A DNA stretch of 52,129 bases, from the NCBI RefSeq assembly GCF_000308675.1, contig NZ_BAGE01000045.1, positions 1 through 52,129 of the forward strand. Direction: 5' to 3'. The stretch comes from Nocardia paucivorans NBRC 100373 (GTDB taxonomy: Bacteria; Actinomycetota; Actinomycetes; Mycobacteriales; Mycobacteriaceae). Each line of letters opens with the position of its first letter. Positions within the stretch are counted from its first letter, which is position 1. This document shows, in pieces, positions 25,207 through 33,539 of this stretch. The notes under the pieces are model-generated. The model worked only from the letters and a program-made list of their open reading frames with translations. It was not told the origin of the DNA and did not search any database. The position numbers and the translations under genes are program-made.

Positions 25207-26081
25207 TGCGTTGGTCGGGGACCGAGCCGTTGGCCCTGTCCCTGTCGCTCTCGTCCGATATCACATCGTGGTTGCGCTCTTCGGGGCTCGAGATCGTTCT
25301 GCTCGTGCTCGGGGTGGTGCTGTTCGGCAGGTTCGTCACCTATGTCCGGGATCGGATAACCCGCCGAATCGACGAGGGTTTCCAGGGGGGCGACGCGCTG
25401 GTGCGCTCGGAGGCGGCCAAGCATCGCCACGCGCTGGCACAGGTGATCACCTGGGTGGTCCTGACCATCGCCTATGTGCTGGTGGTGATGGAGGTGTTGC
25501 AGCGGCTCGGTTTCTCGATGAACGGTCTGGTCGCTCCGGCGGCGGTGCTGGGTGCGGCATTGGGTTTCGGCGCGCAACGCATCGTGCAGGATCTGCTGGC
25601 GGGGTTTTTCCTGATCACCGAGCGGCAGTACGGGTTCGGCGATGTGGTGAGCATTACGGTCCCCGGTTCCTCGGAGCCGGCCGAGGGCACGGTCGAGGAT
25701 GTGACCTTGCGCATCACCACCTTGCGCAATTCTGATGGGGAGGTTATCACCATCCCCAACGGGCAGATCGTGAAAGTCACCAACCTGTCGAAGGATTGGG
25801 CACGGGCGGCGATCGATGTCCCGGTGGCGGCGAGCGCGGACCTCAATCGGGTCAACGAGATCCTGCACGAGGTGGGCAAGCAGGCCTACCAGGACCCTCG
25901 ACTCGAACCGTTGCTGTTGGACGAGCCGACCGTGATGGGTCTGGAAGATCTGACCGTGGACCAGATGAATATCCGTATGGTCGCCCGCACCCTGCCCGGG
26001 AAACAGTTCGAGGTGCGGCGGGAATTGCGGGTACGGGTGGCCGCCGCGCTACGTCGGGAGGGGCTGCATGCGACCACGTAG
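25206..26081 (+). CDS. Mechanosensitive ion channel, MscS family
   Basis: 291 residues. Three membrane helices (about 24-43, 78-98 and 100-125), the last being the pore helix GAALGFGAQRIVQDLLAGFF with the family glycine/alanine pattern. A beta domain follows (YGFGDVVSI, GTVEDVTLRITTLRNSDGEV, TIPNGQIVKVTNLSK), then a C-terminal alpha/beta domain. It opens under membrane tension to release solutes after osmotic downshift. The ATG shares one base with the prfB stop, so the two are coupled. Confidence 0.93.
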   Translation: MRWSGTEPLALSLSLSSDITSWLRSSGLEIVLLVLGVVLFGRFVTYVRDRITRRIDEGFQGGDALVRSEAAKHRHALAQVITWVVLTIAYVLVVMEVLQRLGFSMNGLVAPAAVLGAALGFGAQRIVQDLLAGFFLITERQYGFGDVVSITVPGSSEPAEGTVEDVTLRITTLRNSDGEVITIPNGQIVKVTNLSKDWARAAIDVPVAASADLNRVNEILHEVGKQAYQDPRLEPLLLDEPTVMGLEDLTVDQMNIRMVARTLPGKQFEVRRELRVRVAAALRREGLHATT

Positions 26082-26217
26082 GTCGACGGCGATTCTGGGG
26101 GTTGTCTGGATCGCCACGCTCGCGCTGTATGTGTTCGTCAAACCGGATACCACGGGTCCGGAGGGCACGCCCCCGTTGGTGCAGACGACCTCGGCGATCC
26201 TGCGGGGGAATCACTGA
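26068..26217 (+). CDS. 49-residue membrane protein between mscS and ftsE
   Basis: Starts at ATG 26068 inside the last codons of mscS, with GGGAGGGG 5 bases upstream. The protein has a basic start MRPRRS, one membrane helix (about 8-24, ILGVVWIATLALYVFV) and a hydrophilic tail rich in T and P. Overlap, ribosome binding site and hydrophobic profile support a real gene. Function unknown; it may partner the channel or FtsEX. Confidence 0.65.
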   Translation: MRPRRSTAILGVVWIATLALYVFVKPDTTGPEGTPPLVQTTSAILRGNH

Positions 26218-26263
26218 ATCATCCGGTCACGGTGTCGCCGGCCATGCGTCGTTATCAAGTGGT

Positions 26264-26269
26264 TACACT
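26264..26269 (+). promoter_or_regulatory. -10 box for ftsE
   Basis: TACACT lies 8 bases upstream of the GTG at 26278 and no ribosome binding site follows, so ftsEX may have its own leaderless transcript. Confidence 0.45.
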
Positions 26270-26277
26270 GGCTCCCC

Positions 26278-26967
26278 GTGATCACCATGCGGAACGTCAC
26301 CAAGTCGTACAAGACGTCGACGCGACCCGCGCTGGACAATATCACCGTCGAGGTGGACAAGGGCGAGTTCGTTTTCGTCATCGGACCGTCCGGCTCCGGT
26401 AAATCGACTTTTCTGCGATTGCTGCTCAAGGAGGAGAAACCGACCACCGGGGAGATCCGGGTTGCGGATTTCCGGGTGGATCGGTTGCCGGGACGTAAAG
26501 TGCCCAAATTACGGCAGCGAATCGGGTGTGTTTTCCAGGATTTCCGGCTGTTGCAGCAGCGGACCGTGGCGCAGAATGTGGCGTTCGCATTGGAGGTGAT
26601 CGGTAAACGGCGCCAGTTCATCGAGCGGACGGTTCCGGAGGTGTTGGATATGGTCGGGCTGGCCGGTAAGGCCGATCGGCTGCCGAGCGAGCTGTCCGGT
26701 GGTGAGCAGCAGCGGGTGGCGATCGCCCGGGCGTTCGTGAACCGGCCGCTGGTGTTGTTGGCCGACGAACCGACCGGAAATCTGGACCCGGAGACCAGCG
26801 CCGACATCATGCTGCTGCTGGAGCGCATCAATCGCATCGGCACCACGGTGTTGATGGCCACCCACGACAATCACATCGTCGATGCCATGCGTCGCCGGGT
26901 GATCGAGCTCGATCAGGGTCGGTTGGTGCGCGACGACGCGTACGGGGTGTACGGGGTGAGCCGGTAA
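26278..26967 (+). CDS. ftsE: Cell division ATP-binding protein FtsE
   Basis: 229 residues from GTG, giving the N-terminus MITMRNVTKSYK that matches mycobacterial FtsE. ABC ATPase with Walker A GPSGSGKS at 36-43, Q-loop CVFQDFRLL, signature LSGGEQQR at 139-146, Walker B LLADE at 160-164 and H-loop ATHDNHIVD. With FtsX it forms the complex at the septum that activates peptidoglycan hydrolases (RipC in mycobacteria). The stop overlaps ftsX by one base. Confidence 0.97.
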   Translation: MITMRNVTKSYKTSTRPALDNITVEVDKGEFVFVIGPSGSGKSTFLRLLLKEEKPTTGEIRVADFRVDRLPGRKVPKLRQRIGCVFQDFRLLQQRTVAQNVAFALEVIGKRRQFIERTVPEVLDMVGLAGKADRLPSELSGGEQQRVAIARAFVNRPLVLLADEPTGNLDPETSADIMLLLERINRIGTTVLMATHDNHIVDAMRRRVIELDQGRLVRDDAYGVYGVSR

Positions 26968-27872
26968 TGCGGGCGAGTTTCCTGGTCGGCGAGGTTTCCG
27001 AGGGCCTGCGGCGCAATGTGACCATGACGATCGCGATGATCCTGACCACCGCGGTATCGCTCACCATGCTCGGCGGTGGTCTGCTCGCGGTGCGGATCGC
27101 GGACAAGACCGAGAAGTACTTCCTGGATCGGCTGGAGGTGCGGCTGTATCTCACCGAGGACGTCACGATCGGTGATCCGGACTGTTCGCAGGAGCCGTGC
27201 CGCACACTCATGTCGGATCTGAAGGCCGTCGACGGGGTGGAGTCGGTGCAGTTTCTCAATCGGGAGGACGCCCTACAGGAGGCCAGGGAGAAAACCTTCA
27301 AGGATCAGCCCGAACTGGCGGAGTTCGTGAGCGAGACGCTGTTTCCCGCCTCGCTACGGGTGAAGATGGTCGACGCGTCGCTGTATCCGATGATCTACGA
27401 GCAGTTCGTCGACCGCCCCGGTGTGGACATGGTGCGCAACGACAAGGACATCGTCGACCGGCTGGTGAGCCTGTTCGACGGGCTGCGCAATGCGGCGTTC
27501 GGCCTGGCGCTGATCCAGGCGTTGGCGGCACTGCTGCTCATCGCGAATATGGTGCAGATCGCCGCGTTCACCCGACGTACCGAGGTCGGCATCATGCGAT
27601 TGGTCGGCGCGACCCGCTGGTATACCCAGCTGCCCTTCCTGTTGGAGGCGGTCGTGGCCGCGCTGGCGGGGGCGGTGTTGGCGGTGATCGGACTGTTTCT
27701 GACGCGTCCGCTGGTGATCGACCGGGCTCTCGGCGAACTGTTCACGAGCAAGGTGTTCCCGCAGATCACCGGGGACGATATCGTCACGACCGCCATGATC
27801 GTCGCACCGGTGGGTGTGGTGTTCGCAGGAATCACCGCCTATGCCACCCTGCGTTTCTATGTGCGGGAGTGA
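26967..27872 (+). CDS. ftsX: Cell division protein FtsX
   Basis: 301 residues. Four membrane helices: one at about 21-42, a large external domain (about 43-165), then three (about 172-194, 220-240 and 270-292). The external domain holds C73 and C78, also seen in mycobacterial FtsX. The cytoplasmic coupling segment RRTEVGIMRLVGATRWYT is conserved. FtsX transmits ATP hydrolysis by FtsE to hydrolases in the cell wall. Usually smpB follows; here a hairpin and a lipid gene region follow. Confidence 0.97.
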   Translation: MRASFLVGEVSEGLRRNVTMTIAMILTTAVSLTMLGGGLLAVRIADKTEKYFLDRLEVRLYLTEDVTIGDPDCSQEPCRTLMSDLKAVDGVESVQFLNREDALQEAREKTFKDQPELAEFVSETLFPASLRVKMVDASLYPMIYEQFVDRPGVDMVRNDKDIVDRLVSLFDGLRNAAFGLALIQALAALLLIANMVQIAAFTRRTEVGIMRLVGATRWYTQLPFLLEAVVAALAGAVLAVIGLFLTRPLVIDRALGELFTSKVFPQITGDDIVTTAMIVAPVGVVFAGITAYATLRFYVRE

Positions 27873-27905
27873 CGCGGCCCGACTCTCGTATCCATCCATT
27901 TCCGC

Positions 27906-27940
27906 AACCGCCCGTCCCGGAGCATACCGGCCGGGCGGTT
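27906..27940 (+). terminator. Hairpin after ftsX
   Basis: AACCGCCCG (27906-27914) pairs with CGGGCGGTT (27932-27940); an internal CCGG...CCGG pair tightens the loop. It stands 33 bases after the stop and probably ends the prfB-ftsX transcript. Confidence 0.6.
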
Positions 27941-27977
27941 CTCGTACACGGTCGGAATTTCACCTGTCGACGGACTT

Positions 27978-27993
27978 CTTACTTGCCAGTAAG
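27978..27993. promoter_or_regulatory. Operator 1 of the fadE pair
   Basis: CTTACTTGCCAGTAAG: perfect 6-bp arms around four bases. It is followed 22 bases on by a second copy, and TAAGAT at 27990-27995, a likely -10 box, overlaps its right arm. Confidence 0.7.
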
Positions 27994-27999
27994 ATATGT

Positions 28000-28015
28000 C
28001 TTACTCAAGAGTAAG
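28000..28015. promoter_or_regulatory. Operator 2 of the fadE pair
   Basis: CTTACTCAAGAGTAAG: identical arms to operator 1, centre to centre 22 bases, about two helical turns. It lies 44 bases upstream of the first acyl-CoA dehydrogenase, where a bound TetR-type repressor would block transcription. Confidence 0.7.
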
Positions 28016-28059
28016 GTTGCTGGGGTCAGACCTCACCCCACCCGAGAAAACAGGTGATG

Positions 28060-29463
28060 ATGAGCACTCGAGACAGCGCCACCAAGCGGCGTCCCGATCC
28101 CACCGACAGTCAGGAGAACGGGGTGGGCCTGCATCAGCCCAAGCGGGACTGGATGGGTACCGCGATGCGGGTCATGTCGACCATTACCGGCTCGGAGCTC
28201 GCGGAGAAATACAATCTGCGCAAGCCGATCGAGCGGGTCACCTACCAGAGCACCAAAACCGGTTTCCGTACCCTCGGCGCGGCCACCCGCGTGTTCAACC
28301 GGGTCGCCGGCGGCGGCGCGCCGAAACGGCTCGCCGACAACGAGACGAAGAACAAGGACTACTTCGATCTCACCCCCACCGACGAACAGCAGATGATCGT
28401 CGAGACGGTGCGCGAATTCGCCACCGAGATCCTGCGACCGGCCGCCCACGACGCCGATGAGGCCGCGGCCGCGCCGAAGGACCTGCTCGGGCGGGCCGCC
28501 GAACTCGGCATCACCTTGATCAATATCCCGGAGGAACTCGAGGGCGCGGCCACCGAACGCGGTGCGGTCACCAACTCGATGGTGGCCGAAGCGCTCGCGC
28601 ACGGCGATATGGGTCTGGCACTGCCGCTGCTGGCGCCCAGCGGCGTGGCGATCGCGCTGTCACAGTGGGGCACCGACGCTCAGCAGCAGACCTATCTGCC
28701 CGCCTTCGCCGGTGAGAACGTGCCCCAGGCGTCGGTGGTCATCGCCGAACCGCGTGCGCTGTTCGATCCGTTCGCCCTGCAGACCAAGGCGGTGCGCTCC
28801 CCCTCCGGCTACCGGCTGTCCGGGGTGAAGAGCCTGGTCCCGGCCGCGGCCGATGCCGAGATCTTCATCGTCGGGGCCGAACTCGACGGCCGCCCGGCGC
28901 TGTTCATCGTGGAATCCGACACCAAGGGCCTGTCGGTGGAGGCCGATCCGAGCATGGGTCTGCGGGCCGCGGGCCTGGGCCGACTGGTGCTGGACAATGT
29001 CGCGATCCCCGCGGACGCCGTGCTCGGCGCCGGCGACGCCAAACAGCACGCCGCCGACTACCGCGACGCCGTCCAGCTGGCCCGGCTGGGCTGGGCTTCC
29101 CTGGCGGTGGGCACCGGACAGGCCGTGCTGGACTACGTGATCCCCTACGTCAACGAGCGGGAGGCCTTCGGCGAACCCATCAGCCACCGGCAGGCGGTCG
29201 CCTTCATGGTCGCCAATATCGCCATCGAACTCGACGGTCTACGGCTGGTCACCTGGCGTGGCGCCTCCCGCGCCGAACAGGGCCTGACCTTCGCCCGCGA
29301 GGCGGCACTGGCCAAGAAACTGGCCACCGACAAGGGTATGCAGTTCGGCCTCGACGGGGTGCAGCTGCTCGGCGGTCACGGCTACACCAAGGAGCATCCG
29401 GTCGAACGCTGGTACCGCGATCTGCGCGGCATCGGCGTGGCCGAGGGTGTGGTGTTGGTCTAG
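28060..29463 (+). CDS. Acyl-CoA dehydrogenase (first of a pair)
   Basis: 467 residues. About 100 extra N-terminal residues precede the FadE core, which begins near YFDLTPTDEQQMIVETVREF. Core features: the middle domain with VVIAEPRALFDPFALQ, and a C-terminal bundle with REAFGEPISHRQAVAFMVAN and LLGGHGYTKEHPVERWYRD. It oxidises acyl-CoA to enoyl-CoA with FAD. A catalytic base cannot be placed with confidence, and the middle domain is diverged. Start uncertain: GTG 28054, ATG 28057 or ATG 28060; AGG lies 5 bases before the last. Controlled by the two palindromes just upstream. Confidence 0.88.
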   Translation: MSTRDSATKRRPDPTDSQENGVGLHQPKRDWMGTAMRVMSTITGSELAEKYNLRKPIERVTYQSTKTGFRTLGAATRVFNRVAGGGAPKRLADNETKNKDYFDLTPTDEQQMIVETVREFATEILRPAAHDADEAAAAPKDLLGRAAELGITLINIPEELEGAATERGAVTNSMVAEALAHGDMGLALPLLAPSGVAIALSQWGTDAQQQTYLPAFAGENVPQASVVIAEPRALFDPFALQTKAVRSPSGYRLSGVKSLVPAAADAEIFIVGAELDGRPALFIVESDTKGLSVEADPSMGLRAAGLGRLVLDNVAIPADAVLGAGDAKQHAADYRDAVQLARLGWASLAVGTGQAVLDYVIPYVNEREAFGEPISHRQAVAFMVANIAIELDGLRLVTWRGASRAEQGLTFAREAALAKKLATDKGMQFGLDGVQLLGGHGYTKEHPVERWYRDLRGIGVAEGVVLV

Positions 29464-29496
29464 CCGGCGGCACGGGTTCATTTCCAGGAGACTTTC

Positions 29497-30723
29497 ATGA
29501 TCAATCTCGAACTTCCCAAGAAACTGCGGGCCGGCGCGAACCAGGCACATCAGGTGGCCGCGCAGATCTTCCGTCCCATCTCCCGCAAATACGATCTGGC
29601 CGAGCACGAATACCCGGTCGAGCTGGACACCATGGCCGCCATGGTGGAGGGACTCAACGATTCCGGCACTCAGAAGATCGGGGGCGCCGCGGGCGGCCGC
29701 TCGGACGACGAGACCAACGGCAAGTCCACCGAACTCCTCGGCAATACCAATGGCGGCAATATGGCGGCACTGCTCAACGCCCTGGAAACCTCCTGGGGCG
29801 ATGTGGGCCTGATGCTGTCGATCCCCTACCAGGGTCTCGGCAATGCCGCCATCGCCGCCGTGGCAACCGACGAACAGCTGAAGCGGTTCGGCAAGGTATG
29901 GGCGTCCATGGCCATTACCGAGCCGAGTTTCGGCTCCGACTCCGCCGCCGTCTCCACCACCGCCGTCCTCGACGGCGACGAATGGGTGCTCAACGGCGAG
30001 AAGATCTTCGTGACCGCCGGCCAGCGCTCCACCCATATCGTGGTGTGGGCGACCGTGGACCGGAGCAAGGGCCGCGCCGCGATCAAATCGTTCGTGGTGC
30101 CGCGCGACGCCCCGGGTCTATCGGTGGCGCGGCTCGAGCACAAACTCGGCATCAAGGCCTCCGATACCGCGGTGCTGCTGCTGCAGGACTGCCGGATCCC
30201 GAAGGACAACATCCTCGGCAGTCCGGAAGTCAATGTGGAGAAGGGCTTCGCGGGGGTCATGCAGACCTTCGACAACACTCGACCGCTGGTGGCCGCCATG
30301 GCCATCGGCGTCACCCGGGCCGCGCTCGAGGAACTGCGCACCATCCTCACCGACGCCGGTATCGAGATCTCCTACGACACCCCGCCCAACAACCAGCACG
30401 CCGCCGCGGCCGAATTCCTGCGCATGGAGGCCGACTACGAATCGGCCTATCTGCTGGCCCTGCGGGCGGCATGGATGGCCGACAACAAGAAGCCCAACTC
30501 GCTGCAGGCATCCATGTCGAAGGCGAAGGCGGGCCGCACCGGCACCGATGTGTCCCTGAAGGCCGTCGAACTGGCCGGCACCCTCGGCTATTCACAGCGC
30601 CTGCTGCTGGAGAAGTGGGGCCGCGACTCCAAGATCCTCGACATCTTCGAGGGCACCCAGCAGATTCAACAGTTGATCGTGGCCCGGCGCGTTCTGGGCA
30701 AGACCAGCGCCGAGCTGAAGTAG
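29497..30723 (+). CDS. Acyl-CoA dehydrogenase (second of a pair)
   Basis: 408 residues. The start ATG has AGGAG 7 bases upstream. Motifs: flavin contact WASMAITEPSFGSDSAAVST, the catalytic glutamate region ILDIFEGTQQIQQLIVARRV and SSLQASMSKAKAG-like helix. The EGTQQIQ segment is the standard acyl-CoA dehydrogenase signature. It follows the first fadE by 33 bases, so the two are one operon. Rhodococcus and mycobacteria carry similar paired FadE genes; an obligate heteromer is possible, as for FadE26-27, but not shown here. Confidence 0.92.
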   Translation: MINLELPKKLRAGANQAHQVAAQIFRPISRKYDLAEHEYPVELDTMAAMVEGLNDSGTQKIGGAAGGRSDDETNGKSTELLGNTNGGNMAALLNALETSWGDVGLMLSIPYQGLGNAAIAAVATDEQLKRFGKVWASMAITEPSFGSDSAAVSTTAVLDGDEWVLNGEKIFVTAGQRSTHIVVWATVDRSKGRAAIKSFVVPRDAPGLSVARLEHKLGIKASDTAVLLLQDCRIPKDNILGSPEVNVEKGFAGVMQTFDNTRPLVAAMAIGVTRAALEELRTILTDAGIEISYDTPPNNQHAAAAEFLRMEADYESAYLLALRAAWMADNKKPNSLQASMSKAKAGRTGTDVSLKAVELAGTLGYSQRLLLEKWGRDSKILDIFEGTQQIQQLIVARRVLGKTSAELK

Positions 30724-30737
30724 TTCCGCGCCCACCC

Positions 30738-30772
30738 GAACCGGTGCGAGTGGGCCGAGCTCGCACCGGTTC
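30738..30772 (+). terminator. Terminator after the fadE pair
   Basis: GAACCGGTGCGAG (30738-30750) pairs perfectly with CTCGCACCGGTTC (30760-30772) over a 9-base loop, 15 bases after the stop. No U-run. Confidence 0.65.
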
Positions 30773-30914
30773 CGCACGGACCCGCTCGCATCCCCCGGTT
30801 CCGGACACGCTGTCCCAGAGCGTCTCGGTCCGTACCGGGTACCGGGTAGTGTGACCGCCACCAGCACCCGAGTCACTGAGCAGTACCGACAAGAATTCTG
30901 CAAGGAGACTGGCC

Positions 30915-31550
30915 ATGCGCACAGTGGGTTTCGCTCGTCGTCTCGTCACCTCGTTCGTCGCCGCTTCCGCGGTGACCATGCTGTTCACCGGCCATGCCAC
31001 CGCCGAATCGGATGGCGTCGACCAGGCCTCGGCGACCTGGCGACTCCGAGAGGCGGTGGCGGGCAACCCGCAGGCAGAAAGAGCGGTCGAACTATTGCTG
31101 AACGAGGTACGACCGACACCGGGTGCCCGGCAGGTCGCGCTGGCGGCGCAGCCGTTTCAGGTACCGGCCGAATCCACTGTCGGACGCGGTGGCGGCGCCG
31201 GGATGTATGGCTCCGGCGTCGCGCTGAATGTCGACGGGTTCCGGTTCGGTTTCTTCGGCGGGCCCGGAACCATCGCACCGAATCAGGACGGCGCACAGCT
31301 GAATGTGGTGTGGGTGAACCTGTCCAATGGACGCAGCGGTATCGAGCCCTTGACAGAACACCTCGATGTCATTGCCGACACCACCATCCGCACCCGCAGG
31401 CTGGATCCCGGTCCGGGCATGATCGTCGCCGCGATCTACGGCAGTCTGTGGCATCGCTGGCCGGTCCCGGTGAGCTCGGAACATCCCGACGGGTTCCAAT
31501 ACGTGCGCAGCGATGTCACGTTCCCGTCACTGGGCGTGTTCTACAACTGA
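30915..31550 (+). CDS. Secreted protein of unknown function
   Basis: 211 residues. A signal peptide (FARRLVTSFVAASAVTMLF, probable cleavage after GHATA near residue 30) is followed by a helical stretch (ATWRLREAVAGNPQAERAVE) and a beta-rich domain with AGMYGSGVALNVDGFRFGFF and TIRTRRLDPGPGMIVAAIYG. AAGGAG lies 7 bases before the ATG. No family recognised. It stands alone between the fadE pair and fadD. Confidence 0.75.
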   Translation: MRTVGFARRLVTSFVAASAVTMLFTGHATAESDGVDQASATWRLREAVAGNPQAERAVELLLNEVRPTPGARQVALAAQPFQVPAESTVGRGGGAGMYGSGVALNVDGFRFGFFGGPGTIAPNQDGAQLNVVWVNLSNGRSGIEPLTEHLDVIADTTIRTRRLDPGPGMIVAAIYGSLWHRWPVPVSSEHPDGFQYVRSDVTFPSLGVFYN

Positions 31551-31564
31551 AAAACACAACCCGC

Positions 31565-31595
31565 TCGGCCGCGACCGAAAACCGGCCGCGGCCGA
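31565..31595 (+). terminator. Hairpin after the secreted protein gene
   Basis: TCGGCCGCG (31565-31573) pairs with CGCGGCCGA (31587-31595). It lies 14 bases after the stop; loop 13 bases; no U-run. Confidence 0.45.
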
Positions 31596-31734
31596 ATATC
31601 GAGCACACATTGGCGAAAACCGGTCGGTCATCCAGTATCTGTGACCGAGCGCACTCGCACTGCTACGGTGAGCTCGAAATGCCGTTCGAAAATCGCTAGG
31701 TCGTGTACCGCGCGAGAGTTCTGTGGAGGTGTTC

Positions 31735-33357
31735 GTGGTCAACCTGGCGCACGCGCTCGAAGTCGTGAAAGCGTACGGGCTGCTGGTTTCCAGCGGGGTT
31801 GCCGATTTGAAGAACCCCGGGGAGGCCCTGCAGACGGTAAAGGAGGCCAAGCTCTACATTCCGCAGGCCTCGCAGATCAGGCACGCCGCCCGGATCGCGC
31901 CGGATACGCCCGGTATCGTCGACGAACGCGGCGAGATCACCTATCGGGAACTCGACGAGCAGTCCAATGCCATCGCCCGGGGACTGCAGAAGGCCGGTCT
32001 CACCGAGGGCACGGTGGTCGGTCTCCTGGCCCGCGACCATCGCGGTTTGATCCTGGCCATGGCCGCCGCGGGTAAGGCCGGGGTCAAGATCGCCCTGATG
32101 AATACCGGTTTCGCCAAACCGCAATTCGCCGAGGTGTGCAAACGGGAGAACGTCAAGGCCGTTCTGCACGACAGCGAGTTCCTCGGTCTGCTCGACGCCC
32201 TGCCGCCGGAACTGCCGCGCTACCTCACCTGGGTCGACGAGGGTGCCGAGCTGCCCGAGGGCGCCCAGAGCCTGGACGACCTGGTCGCCGCCAACTCCAG
32301 CGAACCGCTGCCGCCGCCGAGTCACCCGGGCGGGTTCATCATCCTGACCAGTGGAACCACCGGTCTGCCGAAGGGCGCCCCGCGCAGTAAGACGAGCCCG
32401 TTGGCGACCGCGCAGTTCCTCGACCGGATGCCGTTCGCCGAATGCCGTACCGCGGTGATCGTCTCCCCCATCTTCCACAGCACCGGTTTCGGCACCTGGC
32501 TGGTACACACTCTCCTGGGCCACAAGGTGGTGGTGCGGCGGCGCTTCGACGCCGAGGCGACCCTGAAGATGATCTCCGACCACAAGGCCGAGATGTTGGT
32601 CGCCGTACCGACCATGCTGCACCGCATGGTCGAACTGCCTGCCGAAGTACGGGCGAAGTACGACACCTCCTCGCTGAAGGCCATCGTGCTGGCCGGCTCG
32701 GCCCTGGCGCCCGAACTGTACGCGCGCGCCACCGAGACCTTCGGACCGGTGCTGTACAACCTGTACGGTTCCACCGAGGTCGCCGTCGCCACCGTCGCCC
32801 AGCCCGCCGACCTGGCCAAAGCACCCGGTACCGTGGGCAAACCACCGCTGACCTGCGATGTCCGGCTCTATGACGACAACGATAAGCGGATCACCGCCAA
32901 GAACGTCACCGGCCGTATCTTCGTCCGCAGCGGCGCGCCGTTCGAGGGCTACACCGACGGGCGACACAAGCAGATCATCGACGGCTACATGTCCAGTGGT
33001 GACGTCGGACATTTCGACGACAACGGTCTGCTCATGGTCGACGGCCGCGACGACGACATGATTGTCTCCGGCGGCGAGAACGTCTTCCCGCTGGAGGTGG
33101 AGAACCTGCTGTTGGAGCGGGAGGACGTCTTCGACGCCGCCGTGGTCGGTGTCGACGATGTGGAGTTCGGTAAACGCCTGCGCGCGTTCATCGTCCCCGA
33201 ACCGGGACACAAACCCGACGCGGAAACGATCAGGGCATATGTCAAGGAGAACCTGGCCCGCTACAAAGTCCCCCGCGATGTGATCTTCCTCGACGAACTC
33301 CCCCGCAATCCCACCGGCAAACTGCTGCGGCGGGTCCTCGTCGAATACGACGCGTAG
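31735..33357 (+). CDS. Long-chain acyl-CoA synthetase (FadD), copy 1
   Basis: 540 residues. GTG 31735 was chosen because GGAGG lies 5 bases upstream. ANL-family adenylating enzyme with phosphate loop TSGTTGLPKGAPRS, LYGSTEVAVATVA, the adenosine site GYMSSGDVGHFDDNG, hinge VDGRDDDMIVSGGENVFPLE and the catalytic lysine in PRNPTGKLLRRVL. It activates fatty acids to acyl-AMP and then acyl-CoA. The second copy 183 bases downstream shares long runs, for example GRDDDMIVSGGENVFP and YVKENLARYKVPRDVIFLDE. Followed by a strong terminator. Confidence 0.92.
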   Translation: MVNLAHALEVVKAYGLLVSSGVADLKNPGEALQTVKEAKLYIPQASQIRHAARIAPDTPGIVDERGEITYRELDEQSNAIARGLQKAGLTEGTVVGLLARDHRGLILAMAAAGKAGVKIALMNTGFAKPQFAEVCKRENVKAVLHDSEFLGLLDALPPELPRYLTWVDEGAELPEGAQSLDDLVAANSSEPLPPPSHPGGFIILTSGTTGLPKGAPRSKTSPLATAQFLDRMPFAECRTAVIVSPIFHSTGFGTWLVHTLLGHKVVVRRRFDAEATLKMISDHKAEMLVAVPTMLHRMVELPAEVRAKYDTSSLKAIVLAGSALAPELYARATETFGPVLYNLYGSTEVAVATVAQPADLAKAPGTVGKPPLTCDVRLYDDNDKRITAKNVTGRIFVRSGAPFEGYTDGRHKQIIDGYMSSGDVGHFDDNGLLMVDGRDDDMIVSGGENVFPLEVENLLLEREDVFDAAVVGVDDVEFGKRLRAFIVPEPGHKPDAETIRAYVKENLARYKVPRDVIFLDELPRNPTGKLLRRVLVEYDA

Positions 33358-33380
33358 GTAGGGGACACCTTTACGCCGGT

Positions 33381-33412
33381 AACCGGGACGATCACCGGAT
33401 CGTCCCGGTTTT
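33381..33412 (+). terminator. Intrinsic terminator after fadD copy 1
   Basis: AACCGGGACGAT (33381-33392) and ATCGTCCCGGTT (33399-33410) pair perfectly with a 6-base loop, then TTTT. It shows that the two paralogous fadD genes are separate transcription units. Confidence 0.85.
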
Positions 33413-33539
33413 CGCCGACTCGGGCGAACCAAGCCACCGATCGGACCGATATTGCTACGGTTTACAACAGCAAGAGGGTCTCGAAGATCGCGGCCTCCGG
33501 CCGGGGGTCGGGGAAGCGGTCGCGGAAGGTTTGCCGCCG

